A stretch of 64,000 bases of DNA, taken from assembly GCF_000717645.1 (NCBI RefSeq), contig NZ_JNZZ01000002.1, positions 434,001 through 498,000 on the forward strand, in the 5' to 3' direction. Source of the DNA: Streptomyces californicus (lineage in GTDB: Bacteria > Actinomycetota > Actinomycetes > Streptomycetales > Streptomycetaceae). The number at the start of each line of letters is the position of its first letter. The first letter of the stretch is position 1. Both the position numbers and the translations under genes were made by a program. Below, one piece after another: positions 20,113 to 28,940 of the stretch. The notes beneath the pieces are model-generated. The model saw nothing but the letters and a program-made list of their open reading frames with translations, was not told where the DNA came from and made no database searches.

Positions 20113-21784
20113 CGACTCCACCGACTGGACCACCCGGGAGCGCGCCCCGGGCACCCCGCCCCGCGTCATCGTCGTCGGCGCGGGCGTGGCCGGCCTCTCC
20201 ACCGGCTGCTACGCGCAGATGAGCGGTGCCAGGACCCGGATCTTCGAGAAGCACGTGCTGCCCGGCGGCTGCTGCACCGCCTGGTCGCGCGACGGCTACC
20301 TCTTCGACTACTGCATCGAATGGCTCATCGGCACCGCCCCCGGCAACGACGCCCACCAGGTCTGGGCCGAACTCGGCGCGCTGGACGGCAAGTCGACGAC
20401 CAACTTCGAGCTGTTCAACAAGGTCGAGGACGCCTCCGGCAGGTCGGTGGTCTTCTACAACGACCCCGACCGCCTGGAGGCCCACCTCCTGGACATCTCA
20501 CCGGCCGACGCCCCGCTCATCCGGGCCTTCACCCGCGACCTGCGGCGGTTCATCGACATCGAGCTGTACCCGTTCCTGACCGCGCCCGCGCTGCGGACCG
20601 CACGGGAGCGGGCACAGACCCTGCGCACGGTGCTGCCGGCGTTCCGGCTGTTCTGGCGGACCGCCGCCACCCCGATGCACGCCTTCGCCGACAAGTTCCA
20701 GGACCCGCTGCTGCGCGCGGCGTTCCGCAACATCTTCTTCCAGGACCCGGAGGGCTTCCCGCTGCTCCCGTACCTCTTCAACATGGCGGCCGCCCACCAC
20801 GGCAACGCGGGCTTCCCGCAGGGCGGTTCGCTCGGGCTCTCCCGGTCGATCGAGGAGCGCTACCGGGGGCTCGGCGGCACGATCACCTACCGGGCCCGCA
20901 CCGAGCGGATCCTCATCGAGGACGACCGGGCGATCGGCATCGAACTCCGCAACGGGAAGAAGTACTTCGCCGAACACGTGGTCTCCGCCTGCGACGGCCA
21001 CACCACCGTCTACGGGCTGCTCGGCGGCCGCTACACCGGACCCCGCATCGACAAGCTCTACACGGACCTCCTGCACCGCCCCGGCACCCTGTTCCCCGCC
21101 GTCGTCTCGGCCTTCGTCGGCCTGCGCGGCGACCTGGACCCCGGCGAGGCGCACAGCACCACCCACCTCCTGCACCCGGACGACGCCGCCCACCTCCCCG
21201 GCGCCCTGCAGGACAGCCTCGTCGTCCAGGCCCGCTCCCGCTACTCCGACGGCTTCGCGCCGCCGGGCCACTCCGTCCTGCACTGCACCTACTTCAGCGA
21301 CTACGCCCACTGGAAGAACCTGCGGGCCAGGGACCGCAAGCAGTACCGCCGCCGCAAACGGGAAGTCGCCGACTTCGTGCGGGACTTCCTGGAGCGGCGA
21401 AGCCCCGGCATCGCCGAGCGCATCGACATCGTCGAGGTCGCCACCCCCGCCACCACCCACCGCTACACGGGCAACCTCAACGGCTCCATCCTCGCCTGGA
21501 AGGCGTTCTCCGACGCCGACGACGTCGCCGCCCGCCTGGTCGGCAGGGACCGCATGCGCCTGCCCGGCCTCAGCGGCTTCTCCATGGCGGGGCAGTGGGT
21601 CGGCATGGGCGGCCTGATCCGCGCCGCCTCCACCGGCCGCTTCGCCGTCCAGTACCTCTGCCGTGAACTCGGCCTGGAATTCCGGGCCTGGGAGAGCGGC
21701 GGGACCGAGCCCTGGCATCCGGGGAAACTGGGACGCCTGCCCCAGCTCGACCGGTGGTCCGCCCGGGAGAGGAAGGGCTCATGA
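20102..21784 (+). CDS. ftdC: FAD-dependent oxidoreductase, phytoene dehydrogenase-like (PTM cyclisation)
   Basis: 560 residues. N-terminal FAD site VIVVGAGVAGLSTGCYAQM (GxGxxG at 26-31) followed by the carotenoid-desaturase-like PGGCCTAW; C-terminal FAD-contact segment MAGQWVGMGGLIRAASTGR near 505-525. In PTM clusters such enzymes reductively cyclise the polyene chains into the outer carbocycles. Its ATG lies inside the end of ftdB (11-base overlap) behind GGGGGAGG, indicating translational coupling. Clearly paralogous to the next gene (shared STGCYAQM, LPGGCCTAW, DPDRLEAHL.DISPADAPL segments). Confidence 0.9.
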   Translation: MPDDDSTDWTTRERAPGTPPRVIVVGAGVAGLSTGCYAQMSGARTRIFEKHVLPGGCCTAWSRDGYLFDYCIEWLIGTAPGNDAHQVWAELGALDGKSTTNFELFNKVEDASGRSVVFYNDPDRLEAHLLDISPADAPLIRAFTRDLRRFIDIELYPFLTAPALRTARERAQTLRTVLPAFRLFWRTAATPMHAFADKFQDPLLRAAFRNIFFQDPEGFPLLPYLFNMAAAHHGNAGFPQGGSLGLSRSIEERYRGLGGTITYRARTERILIEDDRAIGIELRNGKKYFAEHVVSACDGHTTVYGLLGGRYTGPRIDKLYTDLLHRPGTLFPAVVSAFVGLRGDLDPGEAHSTTHLLHPDDAAHLPGALQDSLVVQARSRYSDGFAPPGHSVLHCTYFSDYAHWKNLRARDRKQYRRRKREVADFVRDFLERRSPGIAERIDIVEVATPATTHRYTGNLNGSILAWKAFSDADDVAARLVGRDRMRLPGLSGFSMAGQWVGMGGLIRAASTGRFAVQYLCRELGLEFRAWESGGTEPWHPGKLGRLPQLDRWSARERKGS

Positions 21785-23502
21785 GCGGTCGCGGCACCCC
21801 TTCCCGGCCGGACGGCGCCCGCCCCCGGGAGACGATGATCATCATCGGCGCCGGGCTCGGCGGGCTCTCCACCGGCTGCTACGCCCAGATGAACGGCTAC
21901 CGCACCCGCGTCCTGGAGATGCACGAACTCCCCGGCGGCTGCTGTACCGCCTGGGAACGCGGCGGCTTCACCCTGGACGCCTGCGTGAGCTGGCTCCTCG
22001 GCAGCGGCCCCGGCAACGAGATGCACCAGATCTGGCTGGAGCTCGGCGCTCTGCAGGGCAAGGAGATCCGCCACTTCGACGTCTTCAACATCGTGCGGGG
22101 CACGGACGGCCGGGCGGTCCACTTCTACTCCGATCCGGACCGGCTCGAAGCGCACCTCATCGACATCTCGCCCGCCGACGCCCCCCTCGTACGGAAGTTC
22201 TGCCGTCAGCTGCGCAGCTTCCGCAAGGCGCTGGCGGTCTACCCCTTCCTCAAGCCCGTCGGGCTGATGGGGCGCGTGGAGCGCTGGCGGATGCTCGCCT
22301 CCTTCCTCCCGTACGTCAACGCGGTCCGCACCACGATCACCGTCCTGATGAGCGACTTCTCGCAGAAGTTCACGGACCCGCTGCTGCGGGAGGCGTTCAA
22401 CTTCATCCTGTACGAGAAGCACCCGGCCTTCCCCGTGCTCCCCTTCCACTTCCAGCTCGCCTCGCACGCCAACCTCTCCGCCGGCGTCCCCGAGGGCGGC
22501 TCGCTCGGCCTCGCCGAGTCCATCGAGGCCCGCTACCGCCGGCTCGGCGGCGAGGTCTCGTACAACACGAAGGTGGAGTCGGTGATCGTCGAGAACGACC
22601 GGGCGGTCGGCGTCCGGCTCAGCGACGGCGGGGAGCTGCGCGCCGACATCGTCGTGTCGGCCTGCGACGGCTACACCACCACCATGAAGTTCCTGGACGG
22701 CCGGTACCTGGGCGAGGACTACCGCAAGCTCTACACCGAGACCATCCACGAGCCCGGGATGGTCTTCCCCGGCTACTTCACCCTCTTCCTCGGCCTCTCC
22801 CGGCCCTTCCCCGAGGGCGACCCCTGCACGACCCACCTCATCGACGAGGCGATGGCGGCCGAGCTGACCGGCATCCGGCACTCCAGCGTCAACGTCCAGT
22901 TCCGCAGTCGGCACTACCCCGAGCTGTCCCCGGACGGCACCACCGTCGTCTACGCCACCTACTTCTGCGACATCGCCCCCTGGCGCGCCCTGGACGAGGG
23001 CCCCGAACAGGTCACCCGCACCCGGGGCGGACAGAAGCTGCACACCCTGCCGGTACGCCACGGACGCGGCTACTACGCGGCGAAACGGCGGGCCCGCGAA
23101 GCCCTCATCGGCTTCCTGGAGGAGCGCCACCCCGGGCTGCGGGACGCGATCGTCGTCCGCGACGTCTCCAGCCCCCTGACCCAGGTCCGCTACACCGGCA
23201 ACTACGACGGGACCGTGCTGGGCTGGCAGCCCTTCGTCGAGAGCGGGGAGAGGCTGGAGGAGCTGGTCAAGAAGCACGGGCCCGGCCTGCCCGGCCTGGA
23301 GAACTTCTACCAGTCCGGCGTCTGGGCCACCACCGGCGGCCTCATCCGGGCCGCCGCGGCCGGCCGCCACGTCATGCAGTTCGTCTGCCGCGACGACGGC
23401 AAGCCCTTCACCGCCTCCCTCGACCTCACCGCACCGCCACCGACCCACCGGGTCATCCCGGTGCCCGTCCGTCCCGCAACACCCCCGGAGAGGAAGTCAT
23501 GA
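21781..23502 (+). CDS. ftdD: FAD-dependent oxidoreductase, phytoene dehydrogenase-like (second paralogue)
   Basis: 573 residues, start overlapping the stop of ftdC as ATGA. FAD motif IIGAGLGGLSTGCYAQM (GxGxxG at 23-28), LPGGCCTAWERGG, and the C-terminal YQSGVWATTGGLIRAAAAGRH. Two such paralogues side by side are typical of PTM clusters making 5-5- or 5-5-6-fused carbocycles, each enzyme acting at a different ring; ikarugamycin clusters (5-6-5) have only one. Which ring this enzyme closes is inferred only from order. Confidence 0.9.
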   Translation: MSGRGTPSRPDGARPRETMIIIGAGLGGLSTGCYAQMNGYRTRVLEMHELPGGCCTAWERGGFTLDACVSWLLGSGPGNEMHQIWLELGALQGKEIRHFDVFNIVRGTDGRAVHFYSDPDRLEAHLIDISPADAPLVRKFCRQLRSFRKALAVYPFLKPVGLMGRVERWRMLASFLPYVNAVRTTITVLMSDFSQKFTDPLLREAFNFILYEKHPAFPVLPFHFQLASHANLSAGVPEGGSLGLAESIEARYRRLGGEVSYNTKVESVIVENDRAVGVRLSDGGELRADIVVSACDGYTTTMKFLDGRYLGEDYRKLYTETIHEPGMVFPGYFTLFLGLSRPFPEGDPCTTHLIDEAMAAELTGIRHSSVNVQFRSRHYPELSPDGTTVVYATYFCDIAPWRALDEGPEQVTRTRGGQKLHTLPVRHGRGYYAAKRRAREALIGFLEERHPGLRDAIVVRDVSSPLTQVRYTGNYDGTVLGWQPFVESGERLEELVKKHGPGLPGLENFYQSGVWATTGGLIRAAAAGRHVMQFVCRDDGKPFTASLDLTAPPPTHRVIPVPVRPATPPERKS

Positions 23503-24554
23503 AGATCGCGAAATGGGTGGTCCGCGAACACGTCGAGGGCGTTCCCGACGTGGACCGCGTCTACGAGAAGGTCGTCGAGAACGTCGACGTCACCCTGGCC
23601 CCGGACGAGATGCTGCTGCGCACCCTGTACGTCTCCGTCGACCCCTACCTCCAGGGCATCGCCCTCGACACCCCCCTCGGCGGACACATGGGCGCCGACT
23701 CGATCATGGAGGTGGTGCGGGCCGGCCCGCGCGCCGCCCACCGCGTCGGCGATCTCGTGCAGGGCTTCGGCGGCTGGCGCACCCACGTCGTCTCGACCGG
23801 CGCGCCCGCACTCTGGCAGACCGGCACGTTCCCCATGGTCTTCCCGGCCTACCGCAGGCTCGACCCCGGCTGGTACGACGACGCGCTGCCCCTGCCGACC
23901 GCCCTCAGCGTCATGGGCGGCCCCGGCATGACCGCGTGGGGGACCCTCTCCAAGTACATGACGGTCAGCCCGGGCGAGACTCTCGTCGTCAGCGGGGCCT
24001 CGGGGGCGGTGGGAGCCCTGGTCGGCCAGCTCGCCGCACTCGCCGGGGCCCGGGTCGTCGGCACCACCTCCTCCCCGGACAAGGCGGACTACCTCACCGG
24101 GCTGGGCTTCGACGCGGTGGTCGTCTACCGCCACGGTGACGACACCGACACCGTGCGCGAGGCGCTGGTGCGGGCCGCCCCGGACGGCGTCGACCGGTAC
24201 TTCGACAACCTCGGCGGCCCCGTCACCGACGCCGTCTTCCCCCTGCTCAACGTCGGCAGCCAGGTGGCGGTGTGCTGGCAGTGGGCGACCCAGGTCGGCA
24301 ACGAGACCACCGGCCCCCGGCTCCTGCCGTATCTGATGTTCCCGCGCGCCACCGTCCGCGGCATCTTCTCCCTGGAGTGGTTCACCGAGGAGAACTGGCA
24401 GAGCCTCCACACCGAACTCGGCGGCCGCGTCCGGCGCGGCGAGATCACCTTCGACCACACCGTCCACCGCGGATTCGACAGCATCCCCGCCGCGTACGGC
24501 AGCCTCTACGACGACCGGGCGGCCAACCGGGGCAAGGTGCTCGTCGAACTCTGA
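23499..24554 (+). CDS. ftdE: NADPH-dependent MDR reductase of the PTM cluster
   Basis: 351 residues, ATGA overlap with ftdD. A zinc-independent medium-chain reductase of the leukotriene B4 dehydrogenase/prostaglandin reductase type: N-terminal LRTLYVSVDPYLQG, the nucleotide-binding loop VSGASGAVGALVGQLA (S165-G172), YFDNLGGPVTDAV and GIFSLEW. No zinc-binding Cys set. In PTM pathways the homologue makes the last ring closure through a reductive (hydride addition) step, deciding a 5-5-6 versus 5-5 skeleton; ascribed here by family and position. Confidence 0.88.
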   Translation: MKIAKWVVREHVEGVPDVDRVYEKVVENVDVTLAPDEMLLRTLYVSVDPYLQGIALDTPLGGHMGADSIMEVVRAGPRAAHRVGDLVQGFGGWRTHVVSTGAPALWQTGTFPMVFPAYRRLDPGWYDDALPLPTALSVMGGPGMTAWGTLSKYMTVSPGETLVVSGASGAVGALVGQLAALAGARVVGTTSSPDKADYLTGLGFDAVVVYRHGDDTDTVREALVRAAPDGVDRYFDNLGGPVTDAVFPLLNVGSQVAVCWQWATQVGNETTGPRLLPYLMFPRATVRGIFSLEWFTEENWQSLHTELGGRVRRGEITFDHTVHRGFDSIPAAYGSLYDDRAANRGKVLVEL

Positions 24555-24602
24555 GCGCCGCATGCCCTCCGCACACTCCGACGTCACCGCCGAGGAGGCA
24601 CG

Positions 24603-25793
24603 TTGACCACCGTCGACCCCACGGCCCCCGCCCAGGAGCCGCTGCACCGCCTGCGCTTCGAGGAACCCGGCCCGCCCCGGCCCGCCGAACTCCCGGGCGG
24701 CGCCCCCGCCTGGCTGGTCAGCCGGTACGCCGACGTACGCCAGGTGCTCTCCGACCCGCGCTTCGGCCGGGCGCGGCTGTACGCGGTGGGCGCCCCGGCC
24801 CTCTCGGACGTACCGGACCTCGTCAACGACCCCGACCTCATGTTCAACCAGGACGGCCCCGACCATCTGCGGCTGCGCCGCACCCTGCGGCGGGCGTTCA
24901 CCCCGAGGGCCGTCGCCCGATGGCGGCCCTGGATAGCCGCGACGGTCGAGGAACTCCTCGACCGGCTGGAGGCGAGGCGGCAACCCGTCGACTTCGTCGC
25001 CGAGTTCGCCCTCCCGTTGCCGGCGGCGGTGATCAGCCGGCTCATGGGCCTGGACGATTCGGCGTGGGACCGGATACGGCACTGGAGCGAGCACGCCTTC
25101 TCCGACGGCACCCACGAGAGCGAACACGTGGCGGCCGCGATCGAGGAGTTCAGCGCGTTCGGGGCCGGACTCCTCGCCGAGCGGCGCCGGACGCCGGGCG
25201 ACGACCTGGTGAGCGGCATCGTCACGGCAGCCGACGCCGAAGGCGGCGTACCCGAGGCGCAGTTGGTCAGCCTGGTGTGCGGGCTGGTCGTCGGCGGCCA
25301 CGACAGCACCATGACCATGCTCGGCAACGCGCTGCTCTACCTCCTGGGCGAGCGCCGCGACGCCTGGCCCCGCATCGGGGCCGACGAGGAGGCCGCGGGG
25401 CGCGTCGTGGACCGGCTCGTCCACCTCGTCCCCCTCGGCGACGACCGGGGCAGCATCCGGCACGCCGCCGCGGACGTCGAGGTCGGCGGGGTGACGATCC
25501 CGGCCGGATCGACCGTGATCGCCGACTGCGGCATGGCCAACCGCGACCCGGAGGTCTTCCCGCCCGCCACCCTCCACGACCTGTTCGCCCCGCTGGAGGC
25601 CCCCACGCTCTCGTTCGGCGCGGGCCCCCACTACTGCCTGGGCGCCTGGCTGGCCCGCGCCGAGCTGCAACTCGCCCTGCACCGGCTGGCCGCCCGCCTC
25701 CCGCGACTGCGCCTGGCCGAACCCGTGGGCGCCGTCGTCTGGCGGACCGGGACGACCTCCCGCAGCCCGCGCACCCTCGGAGTCACTTGGTAG
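24603..25793 (+). CDS. ftdF: cytochrome P450 of the PTM cluster, with degenerate ExxR
   Basis: 396 residues from a TTG start with GAGGAGG six bases upstream. Haem signature FGAGPHYCLG with ligand C345, I-helix VVGGHDSTMTML (about 220-231), and NRDPEVFPP. Aligning on the conserved VPLGD (276-280), the K-helix ExxR reads R271-L-V-H274, so neither the Glu nor the Arg is present; P450s without ExxR are known in Streptomyces (CYP157). P450s late in PTM clusters add oxygen to the macrocycle or carbocycles. A 14-codon frame (24561-24605, with its stop TGA overlapping the TTG start) precedes it and may couple translation. Last gene of the cluster. Confidence 0.88.
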   Translation: MTTVDPTAPAQEPLHRLRFEEPGPPRPAELPGGAPAWLVSRYADVRQVLSDPRFGRARLYAVGAPALSDVPDLVNDPDLMFNQDGPDHLRLRRTLRRAFTPRAVARWRPWIAATVEELLDRLEARRQPVDFVAEFALPLPAAVISRLMGLDDSAWDRIRHWSEHAFSDGTHESEHVAAAIEEFSAFGAGLLAERRRTPGDDLVSGIVTAADAEGGVPEAQLVSLVCGLVVGGHDSTMTMLGNALLYLLGERRDAWPRIGADEEAAGRVVDRLVHLVPLGDDRGSIRHAAADVEVGGVTIPAGSTVIADCGMANRDPEVFPPATLHDLFAPLEAPTLSFGAGPHYCLGAWLARAELQLALHRLAARLPRLRLAEPVGAVVWRTGTTSRSPRTLGVTW

Positions 25794-25801
25794 AGCCGCC
25801 G

Positions 25802-25836
25802 CCCGGGGCCCGGCAGGCGGGTGGCCGGGCCCCGGG
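25802..25836. terminator. bidirectional terminator after ftdF
   Basis: Perfect 13-bp arms CCCGGGGCCCGGC / GCCGGGCCCCGGG with a 9-base loop between the convergent ftdF and mannonate dehydratase genes. Confidence 0.7.
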
Positions 25837-25848
25837 GTCCCGCCGGGC

Positions 25849-27063
25849 TCACCAGTCGTGCACGGTCCCGTCGTGCAGCCGGTTGACCGGCAGATACGCG
25901 GGCGCGTACGGGTGGGCCGCGGCCAGCTCCTCGTCCAGCTCCACCCCGATGCCGGGCGCCTCGCCCGGGTGGAGGTGGCCGTCGGTGAAGGTGTAGGCGT
26001 GCCGGAAGACCTCGTCGGTGAGGGGGGTGTGGCCGGAGAACTCCTGGATGCCGAAGTTGTGCACCGCCAGGTCCAGGTGGACGGCGGCGGCCATGCCGAC
26101 CGGGGAGATGTCCTCGGGGCCGTGGATGGCGCTCTTGATCTGGTACTGCGCGGCGAAGTCGAAGAGCTTGCGCAGCGGGGTCACCCCGCCGAAGTGGGTC
26201 ACCGCCGACCGCACGTAGTCGATCAACTGCTCGGTGATCAGCGCCTGGTAGTCGTACACCGTGTTGAACACCTCGCCCACGGCCAGCGGCGTGGTCGTGG
26301 ACCGGCGCACCAGGCGCAGGGCCTCCTGGTTCTCTGCCGGGGTGCAGTCCTCCAGCCAGAACGGCCGGAAGGGCTCCAGGTCCTTGCCGAGCCGGGCCGC
26401 CTGGACGGGGGTGAGCCGGTGGTGGGAGTCGTGGAGCAGCGGCAGCTCGGGGCCGAACTCCGCGCGCACCGCCTCGAAGACGGCCGGAACGTGCCGCAGG
26501 TACGCCGCCGTGTCCCAGTCCTCCACCAGGGGACGGGCCTGCTGGTGGAGGACCGGCGCCCCGCTCTCGTCGGTGTCCGACACCCCGTACACCGCCTTGA
26601 GCCCGGGGATGCCGGACTGGATCCGGACGGCTGGGTAGCCCTCGGCGAGCCGGGCCCGCACGGAGTCGAGCAGTTCGGGTATGTCCCGGCCGTTGGCGTG
26701 CCCGTACGTTCCGATCCGCTCCCGGCTCGCGCCGCCCAGCAACTGGTACAGCGGCAGTCCCGCGGCCTTCGCCTTGATGTCCCACAGCGCCACGTCCACG
26801 GCGGCGATGGCGGCCATCGTCACCGGGCCGCGCCGCCAGTACGCGCCCCGGTACAGCGACTGCCAGGTGTCCTCGACGCGGTGCGGGTCGAGCCCGGTCA
26901 GGAGGGGGACGACATGGTCCGCGAGGTAGCTGACGACCGCCAGTTCCCGCCCGTTCAGCGTCGCGTCGCCGAGGCCGGTGAGCCCTTCGTCGGTCGTCAG
27001 TTTCAGGGTGACGAAGTTGCGGCCGGGACTGGTGACGACGACCTTCGCGTCGACGATCTTCAT
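25849..27063 (-). CDS. manD: D-mannonate dehydratase-type enolase superfamily enzyme
   Basis: 404 residues, the usual ManD/RspA length. The enolase-superfamily N-terminal cap ([27 protein letters not shown]) and barrel hold the expected residues: R147 and Y159 on the loop [14 protein letters not shown], metal ligands D212, E238 (WLEDC) and E264 (VGEVFN), H214 in HDSHHR and H314 in AIHGPEDIS. ManD converts D-mannonate to 2-keto-3-deoxygluconate; some family members are slow or act on gluconate. Last gene of an operon behind a sugar-binding lipoprotein and two permeases, so uptake and breakdown of a uronate/aldonate-type sugar acid is likely. The other degradation enzymes (fructuronate reductase, KDG kinase) are not in the window. 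Confidence 0.85.
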   Translation of the reverse strand: MKIVDAKVVVTSPGRNFVTLKLTTDEGLTGLGDATLNGRELAVVSYLADHVVPLLTGLDPHRVEDTWQSLYRGAYWRRGPVTMAAIAAVDVALWDIKAKAAGLPLYQLLGGASRERIGTYGHANGRDIPELLDSVRARLAEGYPAVRIQSGIPGLKAVYGVSDTDESGAPVLHQQARPLVEDWDTAAYLRHVPAVFEAVRAEFGPELPLLHDSHHRLTPVQAARLGKDLEPFRPFWLEDCTPAENQEALRLVRRSTTTPLAVGEVFNTVYDYQALITEQLIDYVRSAVTHFGGVTPLRKLFDFAAQYQIKSAIHGPEDISPVGMAAAVHLDLAVHNFGIQEFSGHTPLTDEVFRHAYTFTDGHLHPGEAPGIGVELDEELAAAHPYAPAYLPVNRLHDGTVHDW

Positions 27064-27114
27064 GCGTGGATGCTCTTTCCGCAGGTGGGAGTCGTGGGCC
27101 GGGAGAGCGGTGGC

Positions 27115-27960
27115 TCAGCCCTTGGAGGCGCCGGAGGTCAGGCCGGCGACCAGGTACTTCTGGCCGAGTACGGCGGCCAGGACCACGGGCACGGTGATGA
27201 GGGTGGCGGCGGCCATCAGGCCGCCCCAGTCCGTGCTCGCGTAGGAGATGAAGTTGAACAGGGTGACCGGCACGGTCTGGGTCCGGTCGTCGGAGAAGAC
27301 CAGCGCGAACATGAAGTTGTTCCAGCTGAAGACGAAGGCCAGCAGCGACGCCGTCGCCGTGCCGGGGGCGGCGAGCGGCAGCGTGATGCGCCAGAACGCG
27401 CCGAAGGCGCTCAGCCCGTCCGTGCGCGCGGCCTCCTCCAGCTCGACCGGCAGCCCCGCGAAGAAGCTGATCATGATCCACATGATCAGGGGGACCGAGA
27501 CGAACATGTGGCTGAGGACCAGCACCGTGTAGGAGCCGACGAGGCCCATCCGCGCGAACAGGTAGTACCAGGGCACGAGCAGCGAGATCGCCGGGACGAT
27601 GCGCGCCACGAGGATCACGGAGCCGGTGCGGTGCATGGAGAACCGGCCCACCGCCCATGCGGCCGGGACGGCGATCACTGCGGACAGGACCGTCGAGACC
27701 ACGCCGATGAGCAGGGAGTTGCCCATCGACCGCACGATCTGCCCGGCCTCCACGACGGCCCGGAAATTGTCCAGCGTGGGGGTGAACCACAGCCCGACCG
27801 TGGGATCGGTGACCTGGACGTTGGTCTTGAAGGCGGCCGCGAACATCCATACCAGCGGCAGCGCGAAGACCAGCGTCACGAGGACGATGGCGGTGCCGCG
27901 CAGCCACGCACCGTACGGCCGGCGGCGGCGGGAGCGCGCCGGGGAGAGGGTGGCACTCAT
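27115..27960 (-). CDS. carbohydrate ABC transporter permease (MalG/AraQ-like)
   Basis: 281 residues, six predicted helices; the EAA loop reads ELEEAARTDGLSAFGAFWRITLPLAAPG (about 178-205), typical of the second permease of CUT1 sugar importers. Its ATG overlaps the stop of the upstream permease (ATGA). Works with the partner permease and the binding lipoprotein. No ATPase gene is present; Streptomyces often energise such importers with the shared ATPase MsiK encoded elsewhere. Confidence 0.9.
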   Translation of the reverse strand: MSATLSPARSRRRRPYGAWLRGTAIVLVTLVFALPLVWMFAAAFKTNVQVTDPTVGLWFTPTLDNFRAVVEAGQIVRSMGNSLLIGVVSTVLSAVIAVPAAWAVGRFSMHRTGSVILVARIVPAISLLVPWYYLFARMGLVGSYTVLVLSHMFVSVPLIMWIMISFFAGLPVELEEAARTDGLSAFGAFWRITLPLAAPGTATASLLAFVFSWNNFMFALVFSDDRTQTVPVTLFNFISYASTDWGGLMAAATLITVPVVLAAVLGQKYLVAGLTSGASKG

Positions 27961-28940
27961 GCGTTCTTCCTTCCGCCCCGGCGGCGCAGCAGCACCACGA
28001 CACCGACGATGAACAGCGTGAACAGGACCAGGACGGCGGCGGCGAGACCGTACTCCTGGTAGTCGAAGGTGAGCCCGTAGGCGTACACGTTGAGGGTCTC
28101 CACCTCGAAGTCCGAGCCGCCGCCCGCGCCCTTGGTGGCGTAGAGGATGTCGAACGTCTTCAGTGCGTCGACGGCGCGCAGGACGAGGGCGGTGGCCAGC
28201 GTCGGGCCGAGCATGGGCAGGACGACGTACCGGAAGCGCTGCCAGGCGCTCGCCCCGTCCATCAGGGCGGCCTCTTCCGGTTCCTCGGGCAGCGTGGTCA
28301 GCCCGGCGAGGAGCAGCAGCGTCATCATCGGCGTCCACTGCCACACGTCGATGAGCATCAGCGTCGGCAGCGACTGCCCGACCGAGCCGAGGAACTCCTG
28401 CCGGGGCAGGCCGACCGCCTCCATCAGGTGGTTGGCGATGCCGTTGGTCGGGTCCAGGATCAGCAGCCACAGGATGCCGATCGCGACCGGTGTGGCGAGC
28501 AGCGGGACGATGAGCACGGTACGGACCCAGCGCATCCCCCGGAACGGCTTGCGCATCAGCATCGCGAGGGCGAGACCGAGCACCGTCTCCAGCACCACGG
28601 CGCCGACCGTGAAGACCAGGGTGCGGCGGGCGGCCGGCCAGAACCGGCGGGTGTCGCCCAGCGCGTCGCCGAAGTTGCGCAGTCCGATGTGGGCGCTGTC
28701 GGCGTTCACCGCCCCGAAGGCGTCGGTGAGGCTGAGGTTCAGCGTGAAGACCAGCGGAAAGACGATCATCAGGCCGACGAAGAGGAGGGCCGGAGCCAGC
28801 ATGGCCCACTTGAGCCGCCGGTTGGCCTGCTCGAAGGTCCGCTGCCGCCTCCTCTCCGCGCCGGACGGCGCCGGGCCCGGGCCGCGGGCGGGGGAGGGCC
28901 GGGTGGTCGCGGCGGCCCCCGTGGCCTCGGTGGCGGGCAT
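27957..28940 (-). CDS. carbohydrate ABC transporter permease (MalF/UgpA-like)
   Basis: 327 residues with a disordered, Pro/Ala-rich N-terminus of about 40 residues followed by six helices; EAA loop LPEEPEEAALMDGASAWQRFRYVVLPMLGP (about 218-247). First permease of a CUT1-type sugar importer. Start overlaps the stop of the sugar-binding lipoprotein gene by one base (TGATG). Confidence 0.9.
   Translation of the reverse strand: MPATEATGAAATTRPSPARGPGPAPSGAERRRQRTFEQANRRLKWAMLAPALLFVGLMIVFPLVFTLNLSLTDAFGAVNADSAHIGLRNFGDALGDTRRFWPAARRTLVFTVGAVVLETVLGLALAMLMRKPFRGMRWVRTVLIVPLLATPVAIGILWLLILDPTNGIANHLMEAVGLPRQEFLGSVGQSLPTLMLIDVWQWTPMMTLLLLAGLTTLPEEPEEAALMDGASAWQRFRYVVLPMLGPTLATALVLRAVDALKTFDILYATKGAGGGSDFEVETLNVYAYGLTFDYQEYGLAAAVLVLFTLFIVGVVVLLRRRGGRKNA

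Noticed and set aside
14254..20202. Very long open frame on the minus strand opposite ftdB (about 1980 codons), and a similar long frame in another plus-strand register (12306-19616)
   Set aside because: High-GC shadow frames of the PKS-NRPS gene: composition is Gly/Arg/Val-rich without any domain, while the true frame shows every catalytic motif.
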